Assembly (NCBI GenBank): GCA_040222875.1 | Contig: JAVKCG010000004.1 | Coordinates: 62,001-126,000 of the forward strand | Length of the DNA stretch: 64,000 bases | Direction: 5' to 3' | DNA from: JAJCYL01 sp040222875 | GTDB taxonomy: Bacteria; Bacteroidota; Bacteroidia; Cytophagales; Cyclobacteriaceae | Made by a program: the position numbers and the translations under genes | Shown here: piece after piece, positions 27,131 through 34,924 of the stretch | How the letters are laid out: every line of letters begins with the position of its first letter | Numbering within the stretch: the stretch's first letter is position 1 | The notes under the pieces: model-generated | Told to the model about the DNA's origin: nothing | Databases searched by the model: none | Seen by the model: the letters and a program-made list of their open reading frames with translations, nothing else

Positions 27131-27724
27131 ATGTCAAGAGAAAAATTCACATCATTCGTTTCAACCGCAGTCCCAATGCCAGTTGAAAATGCAGATACCG
27201 ACCAGATTATCCCTGCAAGGTTTCTAAAAGCTACCAGCCGGGAAGGTTTCGGTGACAACCTGTTCAGGGATTGGCGCTATGATTCCAATAATCAGCCTAA
27301 ACCAGACTTCGTTTTGAATAACCCCAACTATTCGGGACAAATCCTGGTTTCAGGAAAAAACTTCGGGAGTGGCTCAAGCAGGGAGCATGCCGCCTGGGCC
27401 ATTTATGATTACGGCTTCAGGGTAGTCGTTTCAAGCTTTTTTGCTGACATATTCAAAGGCAACTCCTTGAATAATGGCCTACTTCCTGTGCAGGTGAGCC
27501 CAGAAGATCTGGAGGACATCTTTAATACCATAAACATCAATAATCAGGCACAATTTAAGGTTGACCTTGAAAATCAGACGTTCACAAATGCCACTACAAG
27601 CAAGGATATCTCTTTTGAGATTAATCCATACAAAAAAGAATGCTTACTAAACGGCTATGACGATATAGACTATCTGCTTAACCTCAAACCTGAAATTGAG
27701 GCATTTGAGCAGTCCAGAACTTAA
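27131..27724 (+). CDS. leuD: 3-isopropylmalate dehydratase small subunit
   Basis: 197 residues from the ATG at 27131 (a TTG 78 bases upstream adds residues with no family match). The swivelling domain pairs with LeuC. Typical motifs are NADTDQIIPARFLK near the start and SGKNFGSGSSREHA with its substrate-contacting loop, then VVSSFFADIFKGNSLNNGLLP. It ends 4 bases before the second synthase gene. Confidence 0.96.
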   Translation: MSREKFTSFVSTAVPMPVENADTDQIIPARFLKATSREGFGDNLFRDWRYDSNNQPKPDFVLNNPNYSGQILVSGKNFGSGSSREHAAWAIYDYGFRVVVSSFFADIFKGNSLNNGLLPVQVSPEDLEDIFNTININNQAQFKVDLENQTFTNATTSKDISFEINPYKKECLLNGYDDIDYLLNLKPEIEAFEQSRT

Positions 27725-27728
27725 TCCA

Positions 27729-29258
27729 ATGAAGATATCAATAATGGACACCACCCTGCGGGATGGTGAACAGACATCCGGGGTGTCGTTCTCAGAAAGT
27801 GAGAAATTGACAATAGCAAGACTGCTACTTGAAGAACTCAAGGTAGACAGGATTGAGATTGCCTCAGCGAGGGTGTCAAAGGGTGAATTCAGAGGGTCAC
27901 AAAAGATCCTGGATTGGGCGAAGGAAAAAGGCTATCTGGATCGGGTAGAAATATTGGGATTTGTAGATGGAAAAGAGTCACTCAACTGGATAAAACAATC
28001 AGGCGGCAGAGTGGTAAACCTGCTTTGTAAAGGATCATTAAAGCATTGCAAGCAACAACTTAAGAAATCCCCTCAAGAGCATTTAGACAACATCACAGAG
28101 GTTATTAGCAATGCTGCCAAAATGGGTATTACAGTTAATATCTATCTTGAAGATTGGTCGAACGGCATGAGGAATTCTTCTGACTATGTCTACAAAATGG
28201 TTGAGGGCCTGAAAGATCAAAAAGTGAATCGGATCATGCTCCCTGATACGCTTGGGATTCTGAACCATGAGGAGACATTCTATTTTTGCAATGAAATGAC
28301 TTCACGGTTTCCTGAGGTAAAATTTGACTATCATGGGCATAATGATTATGACCTCGGAACCGCCAACGTATTCGCTGCGATAAAGGCTGGTATTGACACG
28401 ATTCATACAACATTAAATGGACTGGGCGAAAGAGCCGGAAATGTGCCTCTATCGAGTGTTATTGGTGTCGTGAAAGATCACCTGGGCTACGAAATGTCAG
28501 TTGACGAAGAGCACCTCTATCCCGTCTGCAAATTGGTGGAATCCTTCAGTGGGGTTCGCATACCTGCCAATAAGCCCATGATCGGTGAGTTCGTCTTCAC
28601 ACAAACCAGTGGCATCCATGCAGATGGTGACAATAAAGACAACCTTTATCATAACAGTATTAAGCCAGAGCGATTTGGCCGTAAACATCAGTATGCACTT
28701 GGTAAGATGTCTGGCAAGGCCAATATCAAAAAAAACTTAGAAGAACTGGGTATTGACCTTGACAATGATTCACTCAAAAAAGTAACTGAACGCATTATTG
28801 AGCTGGGGGATAAGAAGGAAACTGTCACTAAAGAAGATCTCCCATACATTATCGCTGATGTGCTCAAAAGTGAGAAGATTGAGACCAAAATCAAGATCAG
28901 AAATTATTCGCTTTCGGTGGCTCAGGGCTTACGGTCTGTTGCAACTTTAAGTATCGAAATTGATGGGAAATCTCATGAAAGTACTGCCTCCGGCGATGGA
29001 CAATACGATGCATTTATGAATGCATTGAAGAAAACATATGCTGATTTGGGCAAGTCTTGCCCAAGCCTAATAGACTATTCGGTGCAGATACCACCTGGTG
29101 GTAAAACAGATGCTTTAGTAGAAACAACAATTACCTGGGACCATGGTCATCATTTCAAAACCCGTGGTCTTGATTCAGATCAAACAATAGCCGCAATCAA
29201 GGCAACAATTAAAATGTTGAATATTATTGAAAACGGAAACAATAGAAATGAACTATAA
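27729..29258 (+). CDS. Second LeuA-family synthase with regulatory domain (citramalate or 2-isopropylmalate synthase)
   Basis: 509 residues from the ATG at 27729, which fits the start MKISIMDTTLRDGEQ. The catalytic barrel has the family's metal-site HGHND and NGLGERAGN motifs, and the last ~130 residues match a LeuA dimer/allosteric domain (VAQGLRSVATLSIEIDGKSHESTASGDGQYDAFMNAL). It therefore carries the regulatory domain that the first synthase lacks. Possible roles are (R)-citramalate synthase, feeding isoleucine through LeuCDB, or a leucine-sensitive isopropylmalate synthase. Motifs alone do not decide. It overlaps leuB by 11 bases. Confidence 0.85.
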   Translation: MKISIMDTTLRDGEQTSGVSFSESEKLTIARLLLEELKVDRIEIASARVSKGEFRGSQKILDWAKEKGYLDRVEILGFVDGKESLNWIKQSGGRVVNLLCKGSLKHCKQQLKKSPQEHLDNITEVISNAAKMGITVNIYLEDWSNGMRNSSDYVYKMVEGLKDQKVNRIMLPDTLGILNHEETFYFCNEMTSRFPEVKFDYHGHNDYDLGTANVFAAIKAGIDTIHTTLNGLGERAGNVPLSSVIGVVKDHLGYEMSVDEEHLYPVCKLVESFSGVRIPANKPMIGEFVFTQTSGIHADGDNKDNLYHNSIKPERFGRKHQYALGKMSGKANIKKNLEELGIDLDNDSLKKVTERIIELGDKKETVTKEDLPYIIADVLKSEKIETKIKIRNYSLSVAQGLRSVATLSIEIDGKSHESTASGDGQYDAFMNALKKTYADLGKSCPSLIDYSVQIPPGGKTDALVETTITWDHGHHFKTRGLDSDQTIAAIKATIKMLNIIENGNNRNEL

Positions 29259-30336
29259 AATAGCTTCCCTGCCGGGTGACGGAATAGGCCCTGAGATTGT
29301 AGATCAGGCCATCAAAGTGTTAAACGCCGTTGGCGAGAGATTTAACCATAAATTCGAATTTACTTTTGGTCATGTTGGTGCTGCAGCAATTGATGCAACC
29401 GGAAACCCCTTCCCAGAAGAAACCCTTCAGTTGTGCATGGAATCAGATGCAGTACTTTTCGGTGCTATAGGTGACCCTAAATACGACAATGACCCGAAGG
29501 CCAAAGTGCGGCCAGAACAGGGGCTTCTTGCAATGCGAAAAGCGCTTGGGCTTTATGCCAACATCCGGCCTGTTGCTGCTTTTGATTCATTGGTCGATAA
29601 AAGTCCATTGAAACCCGAGTTGATCTCGGGAGCAGACTTTGTGGTGATTAGAGAACTAACCGGTGGCATCTATTTTGGTGAACCACGAGGGAGAAATGAA
29701 GCTGGTGATCAAGCCTTTGACACTTGTGTTTATTCCAAATTTGAAATTGAAAGAATCCTTGAATTAGCTTTTGATTACGCTGGAAAGCGTAACAAAAGGC
29801 TTACTGTTGTCGACAAGGCCAATGTGCTGGCTACTTCAAGGTTATGGCGGGAGACGGCACAGGAGATGGCCCCTAAACACCCCGATATCGAAGTTGACTA
29901 CATGTTTGTTGATAACGCCGCGATGCAACTAATTCAGTGGCCCAAAAAGTTTGATGTGATGGTGACCGAAAACATGTTTGGGGACATATTGAGTGATGAG
30001 GCCAGCGTAATATCCGGATCACTTGGGTTACTGCCATCTGCTTCAGTTGGCATCCACACCTCGGTTTATGAACCTGTTCACGGCTCTTATCCTCAGGCTA
30101 CAGGTGAAAACATTGCGAACCCAATGGCTACCGTTTTATCAGCGGCAATGCTGTTAGAGCTGTCTTTAGATTTGACTGAAGAAGCCAAAGCAGTAAGGGC
30201 CGCCGTGGATTATTGCCTAGCAAATGGGCTTGTAACCGAAGACCTGAACAAGGAAAACTCCATTGGGACGAAGGAGGTAGGTGATGCTTTGGCAAAGGCA
30301 ATTGCCAAAAACAGGAATGAATCAGTCAGTGTATAG
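29248..30336 (+). CDS. leuB: 3-isopropylmalate dehydrogenase
   Basis: 362 residues from the ATG at 29248, which overlaps the upstream synthase by 11 bases; an upstream TTG is poorer. NAD-dependent oxidative decarboxylase. Typical motifs: LPGDGIGPEIVDQA, AVLFGAIGDPKYD, then the NAD/metal region TENMFGDILSDEASVISGSLGLLPSASVG. It ends the leucine cluster; the downstream gene is on the other strand and ends 14 bases away. Confidence 0.97.
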   Translation: MNYKIASLPGDGIGPEIVDQAIKVLNAVGERFNHKFEFTFGHVGAAAIDATGNPFPEETLQLCMESDAVLFGAIGDPKYDNDPKAKVRPEQGLLAMRKALGLYANIRPVAAFDSLVDKSPLKPELISGADFVVIRELTGGIYFGEPRGRNEAGDQAFDTCVYSKFEIERILELAFDYAGKRNKRLTVVDKANVLATSRLWRETAQEMAPKHPDIEVDYMFVDNAAMQLIQWPKKFDVMVTENMFGDILSDEASVISGSLGLLPSASVGIHTSVYEPVHGSYPQATGENIANPMATVLSAAMLLELSLDLTEEAKAVRAAVDYCLANGLVTEDLNKENSIGTKEVGDALAKAIAKNRNESVSV

Positions 30337-30350
30337 ATTAGCCGTGGAGC

Positions 30351-30629
30351 TCATCGGGGTATTAATGATGCGCTCTTTTTGCTAGTTTGACAGCTTTCAA
30401 GTTGAGCATTAACTTCATTCAGTTGCTCCTCCATACTTGCCATTTCATGTCTCAAAAAAGCAGCTTCCTTTTGCGCTTCGCTAGCCTGGATTTGTGCAAA
30501 AACAACCACAAATAAGAGAATTAAACTGGCTATGCCAGCCGCAAAGGCAATTATTCTGCTGCGCCACATTGCGTTCTTTTTTTCTGTCTTTTCGCGGTAT
30601 GCTATTATCTTTTCGAATTCCTTATCCAT
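30351..30629 (-). CDS. Small membrane protein with coiled coil
   Basis: 92 residues: a basic N-terminus, one membrane segment (about 27-47), then a coiled coil rich in Glu/Gln (about 50-80) and a short tail. No recognised family. It sits 5 bases downstream of the DUF3109 gene, the last member of a run of four closely packed genes on this strand. Function unknown; a membrane-tethered scaffold is plausible. Confidence 0.65.
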   Translation of the reverse strand: MDKEFEKIIAYREKTEKKNAMWRSRIIAFAAGIASLILLFVVVFAQIQASEAQKEAAFLRHEMASMEEQLNEVNAQLESCQTSKKSASLIPR

Positions 30630-30634
30630 ATTTT

Positions 30635-31204
30635 TTAAGTCTGCTGCTTTTCTATTTCATCTTCTAACTCTGCATACCAATCTTCACCATACTTTCTGAT
30701 TAACGCTTCTTTCAGGAATTTATAAACCGGAACACCCAGCTTATCCCCCAGCTTGCAAGCAGCATTGCAAATGTGCCAGCGATCATAATTAAGGGCATCG
30801 TAGTGATCGTATTTTGTAATTCTGATTGGGTATAAGTGGCATGACACAGGTTTTCTGAATTTCGTTTTGCCATCAAAATAAGCCTGTTCGATACCACATT
30901 TTAGGATGCCCTTTTCATCGTAGATGGCGAAAGCGCATTCCTTCCCTCCTATTGTAGTTGTTGAATAATCACCCTCTTCGTCCAAAATAAAAAGACCCTG
31001 TTTTTCGATAGCTGCAATCCCCTCTTCACTTAAATATGGTTTTACCTTTTTATAAGATTTTTCAAGTTGCTCCAATTCATCTTTTTCAAGTGGGGCGCCA
31101 AGATCGCCTTCTACGCAACAAGCCCCTTTGCACTTGTCTAAATCACAAACAAAGAACTGGTCTTTGATGTCGTCGGAGATTACGGTGTCGTTGATTAAAA
31201 TCAT
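30635..31204 (-). CDS. DUF3109 family cysteine-rich protein
   Basis: 189 residues. N-terminal FFVCDLDKCKGACCVEGDLGAPL, GKECAFA, KCGIEQAYFDG, PVSCHLYPIRI and HICNAACKLG are the conserved Cys motifs of DUF3109, a widespread Bacteroidota family that probably binds metal or an iron-sulfur cluster (inferred from the Cys pattern). Its start codon overlaps the stop of the RelE/ParE-like toxin gene by 4 bases, so it is translated with the toxin-antitoxin pair. The biochemical role is unknown. Confidence 0.88.
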   Translation of the reverse strand: MILINDTVISDDIKDQFFVCDLDKCKGACCVEGDLGAPLEKDELEQLEKSYKKVKPYLSEEGIAAIEKQGLFILDEEGDYSTTTIGGKECAFAIYDEKGILKCGIEQAYFDGKTKFRKPVSCHLYPIRITKYDHYDALNYDRWHICNAACKLGDKLGVPVYKFLKEALIRKYGEDWYAELEDEIEKQQT

Positions 31205-31509
31205 TGAAATTTGAATAACTCAGGATTTCTTCGGCTATCTATTATTGTATTTATTATAACTTTACCTGGATAATTTGAGTAGACAATTTTGTAATTACCT
31301 TCAACAAGAAAGCGATATTTGTTCTCGTCAATTTGTGGTAAAGATAGTCGTGACCCGGATTCAGGGAATTGTTCTAATTGCCGGGTTCTCGAAAGTATTT
31401 TAGCAACCATTTTATTGGCAGCACTCAGGGATTTTTCAGCCAAAAAATCAAAAATAACCTCAAGATCACTGAATGATTCATCAGTCCATATGACATGTGA
31501 CTGCTTCAA
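31201..31509 (-). CDS. RelE/ParE-superfamily toxin
   Basis: 102 residues. The RelE/ParE fold is suggested by VIWTDESFSDLEVIFDFLAEKS, then RTRQLEQFPESGSRLS and a beta-rich end, YRFLVEGNYKIVYSNYPGKVIINTIIDSRRNPE. These proteins either poison gyrase (ParE) or cleave mRNA on ribosomes (RelE); the sequence does not separate the two. The gene overlaps its antitoxin by 4 bases and the following DUF3109 gene by 4 bases. Confidence 0.88.
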   Translation of the reverse strand: MKQSHVIWTDESFSDLEVIFDFLAEKSLSAANKMVAKILSRTRQLEQFPESGSRLSLPQIDENKYRFLVEGNYKIVYSNYPGKVIINTIIDSRRNPELFKFQ

Positions 31510-31757
31510 TCTTGAGATTTATTGGCAAATATCTGCTCAACTTCATCCTGACCGTAAACTCTTCCTTCTTCTAAATCTTTTTCTGATTTCTCAATTTTTG
31601 ATTGCAGTTGCTCTTTGGAAGATGGCATCCTTGATCCATAAAGTTCCTGAATCGACTCCCCTCTCAGCCTTTCAATCTTATCCAAAAGTTCGATATCGCT
31701 AATTTTCGAAATCCAACTAATGAGCTCAACCTTTTTTAGTGATATGTCCATATACAT
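31506..31757 (-). CDS. Antitoxin of the RelE/ParE-like pair
   Basis: 83 residues from the ATG at 31757; a second ATG two codons later is equally possible. Upstream of, and overlapping by 4 bases, the RelE/ParE-like toxin, the normal order for type II pairs. It is helical and charged, with an SWISKISDIELLDKIERL start and an Asp/Glu-rich end (EDLEEGRVYGQDEVEQIF) typical of short antitoxins. The upstream neighbour, a sulfatase, ends 30 bases away on the same strand. Confidence 0.8.
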   Translation of the reverse strand: MYMDISLKKVELISWISKISDIELLDKIERLRGESIQELYGSRMPSSKEQLQSKIEKSEKDLEEGRVYGQDEVEQIFANKSQD

Positions 31758-31786
31758 TAAAATTAACAGATTGAAGCGGATTCTTC

Positions 31787-33412
31787 TTAATTCGAAAAGG
31801 TATACTCCTCTCCATCAATCTCATATGTGTAGTCCATTATCATTGGCCACAGCGGTTTGGCCAACTGGGATGCCCAATTTTCATAATCCCGCTTCAGGTT
31901 AGTTACGACATCGGGGTAACTATCAAAAACATTCTGCTGTTCCTCTTTATCGCTTTTAAGATTATAAAGTAATTCATAACCGCTTAAATCATTCATCACC
32001 AGTTTCCAATCACCTTTCCTAATCACCCTGTTATATTCGGCTCTCCAATAAATCGATTCATGTGCCGACCCAAGAGAGTCTGATTTGACAAATTCCACCA
32101 AATTGACTCCATCATAAACCCTATCATTTGGAAGATCAATTCCAAGTGGAGCAATTGATGTGCTCAAAACATCAACGGAACTAACCGGATGTTCATAAAC
32201 CTTACCTTCTTCAATTCGGCCTTTCCATTTCATCAAAAATGGCACATTCAAACCACCTTCGAAATCAGACATTTTCCCTCCTTTCAGCGGCTCATTAATT
32301 GTGGCTTTTGTGTATGTCGCACCGCCGTTATCACTTAAAAAGAAGATCATTGTATTTTCTTCCAAACCTTCGTCCTTAATTTTTTGATGGATTGCACCTA
32401 CCGCATCATCCATCGCCGAAATCATGGCGTAATAAATTCGTTTATTCTCATCTTCAACCTCGGGAAACCGGTCATAATATTTCTTTGTGACCTGAAATGG
32501 GGTGTGGGGAGCATTGAAAGGCACATAAAGTAAAAATGGCTGATCTTTATTTCTTTCAATAAAATCAACAGCTTCATTGGCAAACTTGTCCTTCAGGTAT
32601 TCTTCCTCGATTATTTCATCTCCATTTCGGCGTATCGCACAAGTGCCAATTCTTTTCTTATCCCAGATATATGGATCAATGAAGAGATCATGATGAATGC
32701 TTTTCACTTCAGGTTTTTCTACGTCGTCTACATACCAGGTAAAGGCTTCATAGAAGGAATAGCTGTAGTCGAAGCCCCTGGTATGTGGCACCGAATGATC
32801 TCCATAACCGAGGTGCCATTTGCCTATCAACCCGGTCTTATAGCCCAAAGGTTTCAACAATTCAGCAATTGTAATTTCAGATGGTGGAAGGCCTTGCTTA
32901 TCAATATTCTCCTGATCTGGATAGGCTACCTCATCAAGGTCAGGCAGGTTCCAGCCGTTAGTGTCAACAAAATATTTGAAGCCCAAAAACTCCAACATAT
33001 TTCTAGGGTATCGGTCATGGGGCTGCACTTCAAAACCGAAGCGCTGCTGATATCTACCAGTCAATAATCCTGCCCTTGATGGGCTGCAAATGGGGCTGGT
33101 GATGTAACCCTCAGTGAAGGTCACTCCATCGTTGCCAATGGCATCAATATTTGGTGTTGGCACCCTACTATGACCATAAATCGAGACTTCACCTTTGCCG
33201 AGGTCATCGGCCATCATTATGATAATATTCGGACGCTTGACGCTATCTGAAATTGACAGATTCGCTAAATAATCCTGCTTGAAGTCGATCATCTCCTGAT
33301 CCCACTCAATTTTAAATTTTTCCGAATCAGCCAATGGCCAAAAAAGGTGGACTGCAATTGCTGACATGGACAACACAATTATGATCAGGTTCTTTTTTTG
33401 CTTGGGGCTCAT
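31787..33412 (-). CDS. Cys-type sulfatase, membrane-anchored or secreted
   Basis: 541 residues. An N-terminal hydrophobic segment (about 9-26) acts as signal or anchor. Metal residues Asp69/Asp70 (IIIMMADDLG) come before the sulfatase signature CSPSR with Cys109, which must be converted to formylglycine by an FGE or anSME maturase not encoded here. Motif LTGRYQQRFG and the later FFLSDNGGATY fit arylsulfatase-like members of the S1 family. Such enzymes act on sulfated glycans or small molecules outside the cytoplasm. No SusCD pair or glycosidase lies adjacent, so the substrate is open. Confidence 0.92.
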   Translation of the reverse strand: MSPKQKKNLIIIVLSMSAIAVHLFWPLADSEKFKIEWDQEMIDFKQDYLANLSISDSVKRPNIIIMMADDLGKGEVSIYGHSRVPTPNIDAIGNDGVTFTEGYITSPICSPSRAGLLTGRYQQRFGFEVQPHDRYPRNMLEFLGFKYFVDTNGWNLPDLDEVAYPDQENIDKQGLPPSEITIAELLKPLGYKTGLIGKWHLGYGDHSVPHTRGFDYSYSFYEAFTWYVDDVEKPEVKSIHHDLFIDPYIWDKKRIGTCAIRRNGDEIIEEEYLKDKFANEAVDFIERNKDQPFLLYVPFNAPHTPFQVTKKYYDRFPEVEDENKRIYYAMISAMDDAVGAIHQKIKDEGLEENTMIFFLSDNGGATYTKATINEPLKGGKMSDFEGGLNVPFLMKWKGRIEEGKVYEHPVSSVDVLSTSIAPLGIDLPNDRVYDGVNLVEFVKSDSLGSAHESIYWRAEYNRVIRKGDWKLVMNDLSGYELLYNLKSDKEEQQNVFDSYPDVVTNLKRDYENWASQLAKPLWPMIMDYTYEIDGEEYTFSN

Positions 33413-33474
33413 AGGGCTGCAAATAAAGAAAAAAATTGTTGCCTAAAGTCTGCCTTTTGTTTCTTTGCCAATAG

Positions 33475-34212
33475 ATGATGAATCATCTCGTTAATAGCTG
33501 CATGCAACTAGTTTTGAAAAGCACTTTAATTGGGCTCATTAGCTTGAGCCCCTTAATTGGAATATCTCAAAAAATTGATTTGAGTACCAAATCAGCAAAA
33601 CTGAACATTGATGGCAATGCTGTAGTTGGCAACTCCATTGAATTCGATTTTCAGCAGAACGCAGTTTTTAAGGCCTGGTGGAAATGGTCGAAGGAGTTCA
33701 GTAGAACAGAAACACTTAAAGAATATACAAGGCACACCATTCCTGCTGTTGATGGTGAGTCAACTGCTCCGGTGATATTTTACTCCAAAGTGCATTCACC
33801 GGATTCTATCAAAACTGTTTTAGTGGCAGCTTTAAATGACAACGGGTTACCAAGCGATGAAATTGAGAAACATCAAAAACAGATCAGCCAGCTAATTACC
33901 GATTTCAAGCTGGATTATTATAAAAACAACTTGCAGAAAAAAGTTTCTGATACCGAAAAATTAGCCTCCAAAATCAGTAAGTCCCTTGATGGGTATATGA
34001 CTGACAATATCAAACTAAGTCAGCAACTGCAGGATACCCAGGAAGACACTGAAAAACATAGGCAAGCAATTGCCGAAAATGAATCCATGATAAATGACCT
34101 GAAAGAACGAATGGAGGTCAACGAAATGAGGAGTGATTCAGTGAGCAATGAACTTGAAAAGATTAAGCAGACGCTTGAAGACCTGAAAAAAATGATGGGT
34201 GGCATTCGGTAG
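33475..34212 (+). CDS. Exported coiled-coil protein of unknown function
   Basis: 245 residues: a signal peptide (about 1-31, ending near GISQ), a mixed alpha/beta middle, then a coiled coil from about 155 to the end (SDTEKLASKISKSL through KIKQTLEDLKK). No family recognised. The start is uncertain between two adjacent ATG codons. It lies 62 bases from the divergent sulfatase and is followed, 65 bases downstream, by a lipoprotein gene, so it may belong to an envelope pair. Confidence 0.7.
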   Translation: MMNHLVNSCMQLVLKSTLIGLISLSPLIGISQKIDLSTKSAKLNIDGNAVVGNSIEFDFQQNAVFKAWWKWSKEFSRTETLKEYTRHTIPAVDGESTAPVIFYSKVHSPDSIKTVLVAALNDNGLPSDEIEKHQKQISQLITDFKLDYYKNNLQKKVSDTEKLASKISKSLDGYMTDNIKLSQQLQDTQEDTEKHRQAIAENESMINDLKERMEVNEMRSDSVSNELEKIKQTLEDLKKMMGGIR

Positions 34213-34277
34213 TCGTTTACTTAATACTCACTTAATAAACCTCTCAACATCGTTACCTAGCTTTGCCAGCAAAAAAA

Positions 34278-34733
34278 ATGCGCTTCATAATCGCAGCACT
34301 CCTTACCATTGTTTGTTTATCATGTGCAGATAAATCCTCCCAAGATTTTAAGGTGCCTGATCTCAAGGGGTTAAAGCCACTAGAAATTAAGAGCCGGATG
34401 GGAGAACCTGACACCTCTTACAACCGGAACATAATTGGAAAGCAACTATTCGTGATGCGATATTTCGACCTTCGGGATGCCGAATTCAGGTTTGAACGCA
34501 ACACTAACATTCTAGGTGAGATTTTGATTAACAAGCCTTTTGATTTGAAATTCGAACCGGCCGTAATATCAAATTACGGCTTAAGTGCCCTTGAACCGAG
34601 TGACGCAGATACGGCTTCTCATTTTCGATGGAAAAATATTGATGGCTTAAAAAATGTGAATGTTTACAAAGTTGGTATGGAGCGTCCCGAAGGAGTAGAG
34701 ACTTATTTTAAGATTTACTTTGACCTGAAGTAA
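34278..34733 (+). CDS. Lipoprotein of unknown function
   Basis: 151 residues from the ATG at 34278 (MRFIIAALLTIVCLSCAD); a TTG five codons upstream is less likely. The signal peptide ends in a lipobox, LSC, with Cys16. The body is beta-rich with no recognised domain; the segment LKPLEIKSRMGEPDTSY recalls the small outer-membrane assembly lipoproteins (BamE-like) in size and helix-turn start, but the match is weak. It is followed by a palindromic element and a terminator. Confidence 0.7.
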   Translation: MRFIIAALLTIVCLSCADKSSQDFKVPDLKGLKPLEIKSRMGEPDTSYNRNIIGKQLFVMRYFDLRDAEFRFERNTNILGEILINKPFDLKFEPAVISNYGLSALEPSDADTASHFRWKNIDGLKNVNVYKVGMERPEGVETYFKIYFDLK

Positions 34734-34748
34734 AACTGCATGCTTCTC

Positions 34749-34855
34749 GTCACTCAGAGTGCAATGCAATGAAGCGAAGAGTCTAAGGTGCATGACTCAG
34801 TTAGCAAACAGACCCTTCGGTCATATGCCATACAGTCGAATTCTTTCAGAGTGAC
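34749..34855. repeat. Palindromic intergenic element (REP-like)
   Basis: Bounded by GTCACTC (34749-34755) and GAGTGAC (34849-34855). Its layout, including a GAAGCGAAGAGTCT segment, resembles the element at 25466-25561, so both may be copies of one dispersed non-coding repeat family. It lies in the convergent gap after the lipoprotein gene. Confidence 0.6.
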
Positions 34856-34872
34856 TGGTTGTGTTATCAAAC

Positions 34873-34903
34873 AAAAAAAGACCGCCATTTCTGACGGTCT
34901 TTC
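34873..34903. terminator. Bidirectional intrinsic terminator
   Basis: Stem AAAGACCG/CGGTCTTT (34877-34884 and 34895-34902) with A-run before and T-run after; it serves both the plus-strand lipoprotein and the convergent minus-strand TonB receptor gene. Confidence 0.88.
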
Positions 34904-34924
34904 TATATCGAAACCTTATTCGTC

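Noticed and set aside
34258..34265. TAGCTTTG as a promoter for the lipoprotein at 34278
   Set aside because: Perfect -7 consensus, but only 12 bases before the ATG and no -33 element; chance match likely.
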